Shown here piece by piece: positions 35,203 through 41,742 of a stretch of 64,000 nucleotides of DNA. The notes under the pieces were generated by a model that saw nothing but the letters and a program-made list of their open reading frames with translations, had not been told where the DNA came from and did no database searches. The first letter of the stretch is position 1; each line of letters begins with the position of its first letter. This stretch comes from Tepidisphaeraceae bacterium (lineage in GTDB: Bacteria > Planctomycetota > Phycisphaerae > Tepidisphaerales > Tepidisphaeraceae). Position numbers and translations under genes: made by a program. The stretch lies in contig DASYHQ010000017.1 in assembly GCA_035998445.1 (NCBI GenBank), positions 1 through 64,000 of the forward strand, given 5' to 3'.

Positions 35203-35437
35203 CGGCTTGTTCCGTGCGTTGATGAAATCCGTTCGCGACGGCCACCGGCCGCGCCCGTCGCGCGACCACCGCCATCCCCCTTCCCATCGGCCCGGCCCCG
35301 CCCCGACCTTGCAAGATCGCCACAAAATCCCGCCCCCCGCCCCACATCCCATAATACCCCTCCCCCGCCCCTGCCACGGCAGGAATCGATCCACCCTTCC
35401 CCGCCCCGCCTCAACCCTGCCCAGCAATGCGCCGCCC
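35203..35437. other. C-rich upstream region without a gene
   Basis: Pyrimidine-rich on the plus strand (runs of CCCC with single G or T) with no coding support on either strand. It lies between the fibronectin-like gene start and the tandem repeat. No promoter was recognised by eye. Confidence 0.4.
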
Positions 35438-35542
35438 ATTCCCCGGCATGCGCCACACATTCCTCGGCATGCGCCACACATTCCTCGGCATGCGCCGCAC
35501 ATTCCCCGGCATGCGCCGCACATTCCTCGGCATGCGCGGCAA
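35438..35542. repeat. Second 21-bp tandem repeat
   Basis: Five units of 21 bases, with consensus ATTCCTCGGCATGCGCCACA plus C. They vary only at C/T in the TCCC/TCCT position and at A/G near the end. The core GGCATGC overlaps the palindrome GCATGC. The unit length equals that of the array at 11489-11614, but the sequence differs. Confidence 0.9.
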
Positions 35543-35554
35543 CGGCGGGGAAAA

Positions 35555-35635
35555 GCCGGGTGCCACGGGTCGTACTCGCCCCGTGCCTCGGATAACATGA
35601 CCCGCACGGTTGGCTTACCGCCCGTGGCACCCGGC
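35555..35635. repeat. Family G inverted repeat, copy 1
   Basis: GCCGGGTGCCACGGGTCGTA is answered by TTACCGCCCGTGGCACCCGGC with TCGGATAACATGACCCGCAC between. It is nearly identical to 36204-36284. Confidence 0.92.
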
Positions 35636-35683
35636 TCCTAGCGGCCCAGCAAAACTGGTTTTTGGCGCGAGGTAATACCGGTT

Positions 35684-36115
35684 ATGCGGCACGCTGTTTT
35701 TCTTCCATGCCTGATCGCAGTGTTGCTCGGCGTTGGAAGCGCGTGTACCACCGGACGCGGCGGGGCTGCTTCTCAGAAAACACCGGTCCTAGGTGACATT
35801 GTCGGATCCGTGAGATTGCACGAGGACGCCGGGCCCGCGACAACGACGACGGTGCAGATCGTCGTGATGCTATACAACCACAACGAGCGGTCCGCCCGCC
35901 GCATGTTGGAGAACGTCGGCACCTTGTCCAAACCCTTCTCTCTCTCGGTCCGGTGGCCGGACTCAAAGGGGAGCCCCCGCAATTCCGTGGAAGTTCAGGC
36001 GTTTGGGTACGAGGCGGGCCAGCTGTCGTACATCTCCGATTCCCAACGGTACACGACGCGCGATTCGCTGAGGCATCGACCGCTGGAGTTCGTGTTGGCG
36101 CCTGTCCGAGAGTAG
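35684..36115 (+). CDS. Putative small lipoprotein
   Basis: A 143-residue protein. The first 21 residues (MRHAVFLPCLIAVLLGVGSA followed by Cys) form a lipoprotein signal peptide, with Cys21 as the lipid-bearing residue after VGSA. The mature part has a beta-strand pattern (VGSVRLHED, TVQIVVMLYNHNE, FSLSVRWPD, SVEVQAFGYEAGQLSYISDS) that suggests a small beta sandwich. No family was recognised. It lies between two family G repeats, in a stretch of small isolated genes that reads like an accessory region. Confidence 0.75.
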   Translation: MRHAVFLPCLIAVLLGVGSACTTGRGGAASQKTPVLGDIVGSVRLHEDAGPATTTTVQIVVMLYNHNERSARRMLENVGTLSKPFSLSVRWPDSKGSPRNSVEVQAFGYEAGQLSYISDSQRYTTRDSLRHRPLEFVLAPVRE

Positions 36116-36125
36116 CTCGGCCGGG

Positions 36126-36203
36126 TGAGGAAAAGGGGACATCCAGGGTGAGGAAAAGGGGACATCCAGAATATCCACGCCCGACCGTTGACGGCCCAAC
36201 ACC
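36126..36203. repeat. Family I repeat, copy 1
   Basis: GTGAGGAAAAGGGGACATCC occurs twice in tandem, followed by AGAATATCCACGCCCGACCG and TTGACGGCCCAACACC. The second half recurs at 36504-36598. The GAGGAAAAGGGGACAT box resembles the ends of repeats that accompany Y1 (REP-type) transposases; no such gene is in the window. Confidence 0.75.
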
Positions 36204-36284
36204 GCCGGGTGCCACGGGTCGTACTCGCCCCGTGCCGTCGGATAGGATGACCCGCACGGGCGGCGTACCGCCCGTGGCACCCGA
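36204..36284. repeat. Family G inverted repeat, copy 2
   Basis: GCCGGGTGCCACGGGTCGTA is answered by GTACCGCCCGTGGCACCCGA. It differs from copy 1 at only a few bases. It ends 12 bases before the start codon of the next small gene. Confidence 0.92.
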
Positions 36285-36295
36285 CACGGAGAAGC

Positions 36296-36547
36296 ATGAA
36301 CCGAAGATTGATTTTGACTCTCTCTGCGCTCGTGTTCGGCTACATCGCCCTCTACTACTTCGGGATGTGCTTTCAGAGTGTCGATTACCACGACGGCCGA
36401 TACCACGATATCCCGCGAGGACGTTATGCTTTGTCAGCGGCCATCGCCTCGGTGCTCACCGCCGTCTGCTGGCGCGCTCGTGGTGGGCCCCGGCCAACCG
36501 GGGGCGAGGAAAAGGGGGCATCCGGAACATCCGCGCCCGACCGTTGA
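36296..36547 (+). CDS. Small membrane protein, 3' end formed by a repeat
   Basis: An 83-residue product with two hydrophobic segments (about residues 4-24 and 46-62) around a polar loop (DYHDGRYHDIPRGR). GGAGAAGC precedes the ATG. From about residue 69 on, the reading frame runs inside a family I repeat (GGEEKGASGTSAPDR), so the original C terminus may have been replaced when the repeat inserted. Function is unknown. Confidence 0.65.
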   Translation: MNRRLILTLSALVFGYIALYYFGMCFQSVDYHDGRYHDIPRGRYALSAAIASVLTAVCWRARGGPRPTGGEEKGASGTSAPDR

Positions 36548-36598
36548 CGGCCCAACACCGCCCGCGGATATTTTGGATGTCCCTTTTCTTTTCGAAGG
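36504..36598. repeat. Family I repeat, copy 2
   Basis: GGCGAGGAAAAGGGGGCATC and CGCGCCCGACCGTTGACGGC match copy 1. A mirrored end, GGATATTTTGGATGTCCCTT followed by TTC, closes the element, making it an inverted repeat of about 95 bases. Confidence 0.78.
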
Positions 36599-36620
36599 CG
36601 AGAGCCGAAAGGGTGCTGAA

Positions 36621-36713
36621 GCTATGTAGGGTCCGCCGGTACTCCTGCGGACCGTTTCGGTTTACGATGAGCGGCGATGGTCCGCAGGAGTACCAGCGGA
36701 CCCTACGAAACTG
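36621..36713. repeat. Family H inverted repeat, copy 1
   Basis: GTCCGCCGGTACTCCTGCGG is answered by CCGCAGGAGTACCAGCGGAC around a loop containing TTTACGATGAGCGGCGATGG. It is the same as 37102-37194 except at about two positions over 93 bases. Confidence 0.93.
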
Positions 36714-36716
36714 ACA

Positions 36717-36983
36717 ATGATGGATGAAAAGCCAGTACAGCCGCTTGATTACCGTGCGCCAGAAGCGCACGCGGGGGCGAGTGGTGCTGGGTGCATGTCG
36801 GTCATCGTTGGGCTATTTGGTCTGCCCTTTCTGATACATGGCATCGTCGCGCTCGCCGAGGTCCGGAAAGGGATCGGGCGGTTTTTCAGGTCGGACGAAT
36901 CGGGCATCGCGTTGTTTGGCTTGCCGATCGGGCTGATCTGTTCATACGCCGCGATCCGCTGGTGGCGCAGACGGGCGAGATAG
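36717..36983 (+). CDS. Small membrane protein between two identical repeats
   Basis: An 88-residue protein with two membrane helices (about residues 27-47 and 62-81) and a basic C terminus (RWWRRRAR). The start codon lies three bases after one family H repeat, and a second near-identical family H repeat follows about 120 bases after the stop codon. No ribosome site of its own is obvious. Function is unknown; the placement suggests that gene and repeats arrived or moved together. Confidence 0.62.
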   Translation: MMDEKPVQPLDYRAPEAHAGASGAGCMSVIVGLFGLPFLIHGIVALAEVRKGIGRFFRSDESGIALFGLPIGLICSYAAIRWWRRRAR

Positions 36984-37101
36984 GCCGGGTTACCTGCCAT
37001 CGGTTATGCTCAACCCGTGTCCGCCGGGGGTGCCACGATCCGGTACACCGGGTCGTGCTATCGAACGGCACGCCCCTGGCAACGCGACCTGGCGAGGAAA
37101 A
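36984..37101. other. Intergenic stretch before family H copy 2
   Basis: No gene or clear repeat is seen. It contains GGTTATGC (37001-37008), reminiscent of an integron core site, but no complementary partner was found, so no claim is made. Confidence 0.35.
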
Positions 37102-37194
37102 GCTATGTAGGATCCGCCGGTACTCCTGCGGACCGATTCGGTTTACGATGAGCGGCGATGGTCCGCAGGAGTACCAGCGGACCCTACGAAACTG
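37102..37194. repeat. Family H inverted repeat, copy 2
   Basis: Near-identical to 36621-36713. It lies about 155 bases upstream of the first candidate attC site. Confidence 0.93.
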
Positions 37195-37348
37195 AGGCAT
37201 CGATCGCCCCAACCCCAGCCCGCCCAAGCCGTTGCCGCCCCGCGGCGCATTCGCCCCCGCCCCAGCCGACGGCCCCGCCGCGCCGATCATCATGCCGCAA
37301 CCGCGCCGCCCGCACGATAGCATCCCGCCCACCGCAGCCTGCCACCGC

Positions 37349-37447
37349 CCGTAACCTCCCGCTTGACCACCAATTACCGCGTGCGCCTAATAGGCGACAG
37401 CAGCACGATGATCGGCGCGCGCCGGTCAGGTCAATCACTAGTTATCC
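37349..37447 (+). other. Candidate degenerate attC site (attC0)
   Basis: The right end GTTATCC (37441-37447) is the core site at which cassette 1 begins. To its left, CCGTAAC (37349-37355), TTGACC (37363-37368) and GGTCAA (37429-37434) give the R''-L''-L'-R' order with spacers of seven and six bases, and a length of 99 bases like the other two sites. No complementary cassette start lies upstream, so the preceding cassette is missing, or this is an attI-like or decayed site. Confidence 0.45.
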
Positions 37448-37461
37448 ATCGGGGGAAGACG

Positions 37462-37962
37462 ATGCGAGCAGATCAGATCAGCTGGGTAAACGATGGATTT
37501 CTTGGATATCTTCAGGCGAGCGAGCCTGTACACGTTCCGCTCTTCTCAGCCTCTCTGGAGGTTCGGGTGAATGCTGAACAGGGAGCAACATCACCCACCG
37601 CCAGCCAGCTAGGAGCGCTACAACAGTTTTTGGAGTTACCGTCATCGCAACGTGATGCGTTGACGCATGAACTAGTGTTGGTCTGTCACGAAGTGTGCGC
37701 GCAGCGGCGAATTGATGGACAAGATCTACCGATTCGTTTGGCACGCAGAGCGGATGTATGGTCGTACGTAGGTTTTTCAACGATCACGTTGCCAGCACAC
37801 GGTGCGACGCGGGATCGTTATGTGTTTGTCGCCGGTGGCTGCGACTGGGATGAAGAACACGGCATCGAGTTGCTATTCAAGAACGGGCGACTGTTCAAAC
37901 TGAGTGCACAAGATGGGCTCGCGACAAACGAAGCTTGGTACGCACGTTACATCGAGGAATGA
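37462..37962 (+). CDS. Cassette 1 protein, unknown function
   Basis: A 166-residue soluble protein. The start at ATG 37462 lies inside the cassette, 20 bases after the recombination point, with GGGGGAAG upstream; a longer frame from 37363 crosses the recombination site and is rejected. The C-terminal block YVFVAGGCDWDEEHGIELLF and KNGRLFKLSAQDG resembles a conserved domain of unknown function found in small bacterial proteins of the immunity-protein type (possibly DUF6985). Base composition is visibly less G+C-rich than in the neighbouring chromosomal genes, which fits transfer. The stop codon lies 15 bases before the attC R'' box. Confidence 0.85.
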   Translation: MRADQISWVNDGFLGYLQASEPVHVPLFSASLEVRVNAEQGATSPTASQLGALQQFLELPSSQRDALTHELVLVCHEVCAQRRIDGQDLPIRLARRADVWSYVGFSTITLPAHGATRDRYVFVAGGCDWDEEHGIELLFKNGRLFKLSAQDGLATNEAWYARYIEE

Positions 37963-37977
37963 CGGCGGACGGCCGAT

Positions 37978-38079
37978 GGATAACCCGCCGATGCAGTGGA
38001 CCGAGCCGGCGGGTAAGCTTCTTGTGGTTCGAGAGTCGGCACTGTGCCGGCTCGGCCGCTGATCGGCATTACGTTATAC
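37978..38079 (+). other. attC recombination site of cassette 1
   Basis: R'' is GGATAAC (37978-37984) and R' is GTTATAC (38073-38079). The arms pair as CCGAGCCGGC (38001-38010) with GCCGGCTCGG (38046-38055), and GCCGAT with ATCGGC further out, with unpaired extra bases on one arm as expected for attC. The right arm GCTGATCGGCATTACGTTAT is almost identical in attC2. Confidence 0.82.
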
Positions 38080-38089
38080 GACGGAGAGA

Positions 38090-38323
38090 ATGCCCGAGCC
38101 GATCTACATCATTCGCGAGAGGAACGTCCATGAGGACTCTGACCTGATCGCACCGACGACGATCTGGGCGTGCGTCGGGAACAGCGACACCTACGAGGAG
38201 ACCGGCTCCAAGATCGCAGGTCCGATTCCCGTTCTCTTTGCCAACCGAATGATCGAGGGCCTACGGACGTTCTTGGAGCAACTCGGCCACACGGTGGTCG
38301 TCGAAAATGCGATCGACGACTGA
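38090..38323 (+). CDS. Cassette 2 protein, unknown function
   Basis: A 77-residue soluble protein (MPEPIYIIRERNVHEDSDLI onward, ending EQLGHTVVVENAIDD). It starts 16 bases after the recombination point with GGAGAGA directly upstream, and its stop lies 16 bases before the attC R'' box, the tight packing typical of cassettes. A short alpha/beta pattern is visible, but no family was recognised. It has no signal peptide or membrane segment. Confidence 0.82.
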   Translation: MPEPIYIIRERNVHEDSDLIAPTTIWACVGNSDTYEETGSKIAGPIPVLFANRMIEGLRTFLEQLGHTVVVENAIDD

Positions 38324-38339
38324 CGGGGGCGCGGCCGTC

Positions 38340-38432
38340 GTATAACCTGCCAATGCACCGGACCGGCCGGGAAGGTACACTTTAGTTCGCGAGCCGGTCG
38401 TAGGCCGGCCGCTGATCGGCACTACGTTATGT
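38340..38432 (+). other. attC recombination site of cassette 2
   Basis: R'' is GTATAAC (38340-38346) and R' is GTTATGT (38426-38432). The inner arms GGCCGG (38365-38370) and CCGGCC (38405-38410) pair, and TGCC pairs with GGCA further out. No sequence complementary to the next core (GACATAAC) follows, so this is the last site of the array. Confidence 0.8.
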
Positions 38433-38484
38433 CAGCCGATCAGGTAGCAGCCACGCGACCCGCCCGCCGCCCCATCCCGCAAAA

Positions 38485-38513
38485 TTGACACGATTTTCCC
38501 GCATTTCTATACT
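38485..38513 (+). promoter_or_regulatory. ppdK: Near-consensus sigma-70 promoter of ppdK
   Basis: TTGACA (38485-38490), a spacer of exactly 17 bases, then TATACT (38508-38513). It lies about 160 bases upstream of the ppdK start codon, which leaves a leader of about 155 bases. Confidence 0.75.
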
Positions 38514-38676
38514 GCCCCGCTCATTCGCGGCCAGTGCCGGGCTATTTGGTCCGGAAAACACACGGTTTTACTGGATCAGGCGTGGACGGTGACCCGTTCC
38601 GCGCCGGTCCGCCGGCTGGTGAGCAGCGAAGCACACAACCCCACCCGATTCAAACGGGATCTCAGGAGACAGTCGT

Positions 38677-41403
38677 ATGTTCAAGCAGGTGAAAAAGGTT
38701 TCGAAGGGCGCGGCCAAGGGCGGCGCAGGCAAGGCGGCCAAGGGCGTCAAGCGCGTTTACTTCTTCGGCAACGGCAAGGCCGAGGGCAACGCGAACATGA
38801 AGGACCTGCTGGGCGGCAAGGGCGCCAACCTGGCCGACATGACCCTGGTGCCGCTGCCCGTGCCCCCGGGCTTCACGATCACCACCGATTCCTGCGGCGA
38901 CTACAACGACGGCGGGGGCAAGATGCCCGCCGGGCTCATGGAAGAGGTTCGGGCCAACATCAGCAAGGTCGAAAAGGCCGTCGGCAAGCGCTTCGGTGAC
39001 GCGCGCAACCCGCTGCTGGTGGCGGCCCGCTCGGGCGCCAAGATGAGCATGCCGGGCATGATGGACACCGTGCTGAACATCGGCCTGAACGACGCCGCCG
39101 TCGAAGGCCTGGCCGCGTTGTCCAACAACCCCCGCTTCGCCTACGACAGCTATCGCCGGTTGATCAACATGTTCGGCGACACCGTGATGGGCGTCGACCA
39201 CCACCACTTCGAGCACGAGCTGACCGAAGTGAAGAAGGCCAAGGGCGTCGAGCTCGACACCGACCTGGACGCCGCCGGCCTGAAGGAAGTCGTCGCGCGT
39301 TATAAGGCCGTTTATAAGCAGCACGTCGGCAGCGACTTCCCGAGCGACCCCTACGAGCAGCTGGAAGCGGCCATCGAGGCCGTGTTCAAGAGCTGGATGG
39401 GCGACCGGGCGATCAAGTATCGCCAGATCAACGACATCCGCGGCCTGCGTGGCACGGCGGTGAACGTGCAGGCGATGGTCTTCGGCAACATGGGCGACGA
39501 CTGCGCCACCGGCGTGGCCTTCACCCGCGACCCCGCGACCGGTGAGAACATCTTCTACGGCGAGTTCCTGGTGAACGCGCAGGGCGAAGACGTGGTCGCC
39601 GGCATCCGCACGCCGCTGGAATGCAACAGCGAGATGGGCAAGTGGAGCACCAAGAGCTGGAAGGAACTGCTGGCGGTCAAGAAGACGCTGGAGGCCCGCT
39701 ATAAGGACGTGCAGGACTTCGAGTTCACGATTGAAAAGGGCAAGCTGTACATGCTGCAGACCCGCAACGGCAAGCGCACCGCGCAGGCCGCTGTGAAGAT
39801 CGCCGCCGACATGGTGCGCGAGCGCCTGATCGACGAGAAGACCGCCATCCTGCGCGTCGAGCCAGCATCGCTCGACCAGCTGCTGCACCCCGGCTTCGAT
39901 CCTAAGGCCAAGCGCGAGGTGATCGCCAAGGGCCTGCCCGCCGGCCCCGGCGCGGCGGTCGGCAAGATCGCGTTCACGGCTGAGGAAGCTGAAGAGCGCG
40001 TTCATAACGGTGAGAAGATCATCCTGGTCCGCCGCGAGACCGAGCCGGCGGACATCGGTGGCATGCACGTCTCCGAAGGCATCCTGACGAGCACGGGCGG
40101 CATGACGTCGCACGCCGCCGTCGTCGCCCGCGGCATGGGCACGCCCTGCGTCGCCGGCGCCGGCGCGCTCGAGATCGACGCGAAGAAGCGGACGATGACC
40201 GTGGGCGGCAAGAGCTACGGGCCGAACGACTACATCAGCCTGGACGGCAGCACCGGCGAGGTGATGGCCGGCCAGATGCCGACCGTGAAGGCCGAGCTGG
40301 CCGGGCCGTTCCTGCAGATCATGAAGTGGGCGGACAAGTACCGCACGCTGAAGGTCCGCACGAACGCCGACACCCCCGAAGACGCCGCCGTCGCCCGCAA
40401 CTTCGGCGCCGAAGGCATCGGCCTGTGCCGTACCGAGCACATGTTCTTCGATCCCGAGCGCATCCAGAGCATGCGCGAGATGATCCTGGCGCAGAAGGAA
40501 GACGTGAACGCCCGCAAGAAGGCGCTCGCCAAGCTGCTGCCCCACCAGCGCGCCGACTTCATCGGCATCTTCAAGGCCATGAACGGCCTGCCGGTGACCG
40601 TGCGTCTGCTGGACCCGCCGCTGCACGAGTTCCTGCCCCACAACGAGAAGGACCAGCAGGCGCTGGCCCAGTCGCTGGGCCTGTCGTTCGAGCAGGTGAA
40701 GAACCGCGTCGGCCAGCTGCACGAGAGCAACCCGATGCTGGGTCACCGCGGCGACCGCCTGGCGATCACGTACCCGGAAATCCTGGAGATGCAGGTGCGG
40801 GCGATCATCGAGGCGGCCATCGAGGTGAAGAAGGCCGGCGTGAAGGTGCTGCCGGAGATCATGATCCCGCTGGCCGGCACCAAGGCCGAGCTGGACTACC
40901 TGAAGAAGATCACGGTCGCCACGGCCGACGCGGTCTTCAAGGAGAAGAAGACGAAGGTCGCCTACCTGTACGGCACGATGATCGAGGTGCCCCGCGCCGC
41001 GATCACCGCCGACGAGCTGGCCGAGCCGGCCGAGTTCTTCAGCTTCGGCACCAACGACCTGACGCAGATGACGTTCGGCTACAGCCGCGACGACGCCGGC
41101 GTCTTCCTGCCCGACTACATCGAGAAGGAAATCCTGGAGCGCGACCCGTTCCAGAGCCTGGACATCGGTGGCGTCGGCAAGCTGGTCTCCATGGCCGTGA
41201 AGCTCGGCCGCCAGACCAAGCCCGACCTCAAGTGCGGCATCTGCGGTGAGCACGGGGGTGACCCGAAGAGCGTCGAGTTCTGCCACACGGTTGGTTTGAA
41301 CTACGTCAGCTGCAGCCCCTTCCGCGTGCCGATCGCACGCCTGGCAGCGGCCCACGCGGCGCTGAAGGAAGCGCCGGTGAAGGGCGCGAAAAAGAAGAAG
41401 TAA
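38677..41403 (+). CDS. ppdK: Pyruvate, phosphate dikinase
   Basis: A 908-residue enzyme that interconverts ATP, phosphate and pyruvate with AMP, diphosphate and phosphoenolpyruvate. The ATP-grasp domain starts VYFFGNGKAEGNANMKDLLG. The swivelling phosphohistidine domain has TGGMTSHAAVVARGMGTPC with catalytic His479. The PEP/pyruvate barrel has EGIGLCRTEHMFF and the catalytic Cys856 in CGICGEHGGDP. Compared with the family it has about 24 extra N-terminal residues rich in Lys, Gly and Ala (MFKQVKKVSKGAAKGGAGKA) and a lysine tail (GAKKKK). CAGGAGA precedes the ATG; a near-consensus promoter and an intrinsic terminator frame the gene. Confidence 0.97.
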   Translation: MFKQVKKVSKGAAKGGAGKAAKGVKRVYFFGNGKAEGNANMKDLLGGKGANLADMTLVPLPVPPGFTITTDSCGDYNDGGGKMPAGLMEEVRANISKVEKAVGKRFGDARNPLLVAARSGAKMSMPGMMDTVLNIGLNDAAVEGLAALSNNPRFAYDSYRRLINMFGDTVMGVDHHHFEHELTEVKKAKGVELDTDLDAAGLKEVVARYKAVYKQHVGSDFPSDPYEQLEAAIEAVFKSWMGDRAIKYRQINDIRGLRGTAVNVQAMVFGNMGDDCATGVAFTRDPATGENIFYGEFLVNAQGEDVVAGIRTPLECNSEMGKWSTKSWKELLAVKKTLEARYKDVQDFEFTIEKGKLYMLQTRNGKRTAQAAVKIAADMVRERLIDEKTAILRVEPASLDQLLHPGFDPKAKREVIAKGLPAGPGAAVGKIAFTAEEAEERVHNGEKIILVRRETEPADIGGMHVSEGILTSTGGMTSHAAVVARGMGTPCVAGAGALEIDAKKRTMTVGGKSYGPNDYISLDGSTGEVMAGQMPTVKAELAGPFLQIMKWADKYRTLKVRTNADTPEDAAVARNFGAEGIGLCRTEHMFFDPERIQSMREMILAQKEDVNARKKALAKLLPHQRADFIGIFKAMNGLPVTVRLLDPPLHEFLPHNEKDQQALAQSLGLSFEQVKNRVGQLHESNPMLGHRGDRLAITYPEILEMQVRAIIEAAIEVKKAGVKVLPEIMIPLAGTKAELDYLKKITVATADAVFKEKKTKVAYLYGTMIEVPRAAITADELAEPAEFFSFGTNDLTQMTFGYSRDDAGVFLPDYIEKEILERDPFQSLDIGGVGKLVSMAVKLGRQTKPDLKCGICGEHGGDPKSVEFCHTVGLNYVSCSPFRVPIARLAAAHAALKEAPVKGAKKKK

Positions 41404-41436
41404 GCAGAACGCTTCTTCAACGTTGTCTAACAACAA

Positions 41437-41475
41437 ACGGGCCTGGTCGCTTTGGCGACCGGGCCCGTTCCTTTT
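41437..41475 (+). terminator. ppdK: Intrinsic terminator of ppdK
   Basis: ACGGGCCTGGTCGC and GCGACCGGGCCCGT pair around a TTTG loop, followed by TCCTTTTTG. It starts about 35 bases after the stop codon. Confidence 0.88.
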
Positions 41476-41522
41476 TGCGCTTCTTGGGTCGATCATTCGT
41501 CAAATTGCGCTGCGAAGTTCAG

Positions 41523-41738
41523 ACCCTCAGTAGTGATAAGAAGACGAACGCGACTGCCTGGTCGTGGCATGGGCGTCCCGCCCATGCGTGTGGACTGGAA
41601 CGACTGATTTGATTGGCTGGCTACCGCGCCGACCAAGCCGTTGAAACAAATTTTGTGCTACGGCCTCTCGACATGCATGGGCGAGACGCCCATGCCACGA
41701 TTGAAGCGGACGCTGTGCCGTTCTTGAACACCCTCAGG
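41523..41738. repeat. Family A element, copy 4 (extended form)
   Basis: The core 41563-41699 runs from CGTGGCATGGGCGTCCCGCC to GGGCGAGACGCCCATGCCAC. Outside it, the right flank AGCGGACGCTGTGCCGTTCT and TGAACACCCTCAGG is the complement of the left flanks of copies 5 and 6, giving outer inverted ends. The element ends five bases before the next start codon and supplies its AGG ribosome site. Confidence 0.88.
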
Positions 41739-41742
41739 TAGA

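Larger units (their letters stand above)
37442..38426 (+). mobile_element. Two-cassette integron-type array without integrase (CALIN-like)
   Basis: Cassette 1 (37442-38073) and cassette 2 (38074-38426) each begin at G/TT of a GTTATNC core site, carry one plus-strand gene and end in an attC. The decisive feature is self-complementarity. The start of cassette 1, GTTATCCATCGG, is the exact complement of CCGATGGATAAC at its own attC R'' (37973-37984). The start of cassette 2, GTTATACGACGG, is the exact complement of CCGTCGTATAAC at 38335-38346. This is what circular cassette excision and insertion produce. No integrase gene is in the window, hence the comparison with CALIN arrays. Confidence 0.82.

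Noticed and set aside
35203-35607. N-terminal extension of the fibronectin-like protein through the tandem repeat (CRGMCGA repeats)
   Set aside because: It would require translation of the minisatellite and a C-rich spacer; the conserved part starts at 35202.
36995-37015. GTTATGC (37002-37008) as a further cassette core site
   Set aside because: No complementary GCATAAC box follows at a suitable distance, unlike the two accepted cassettes.
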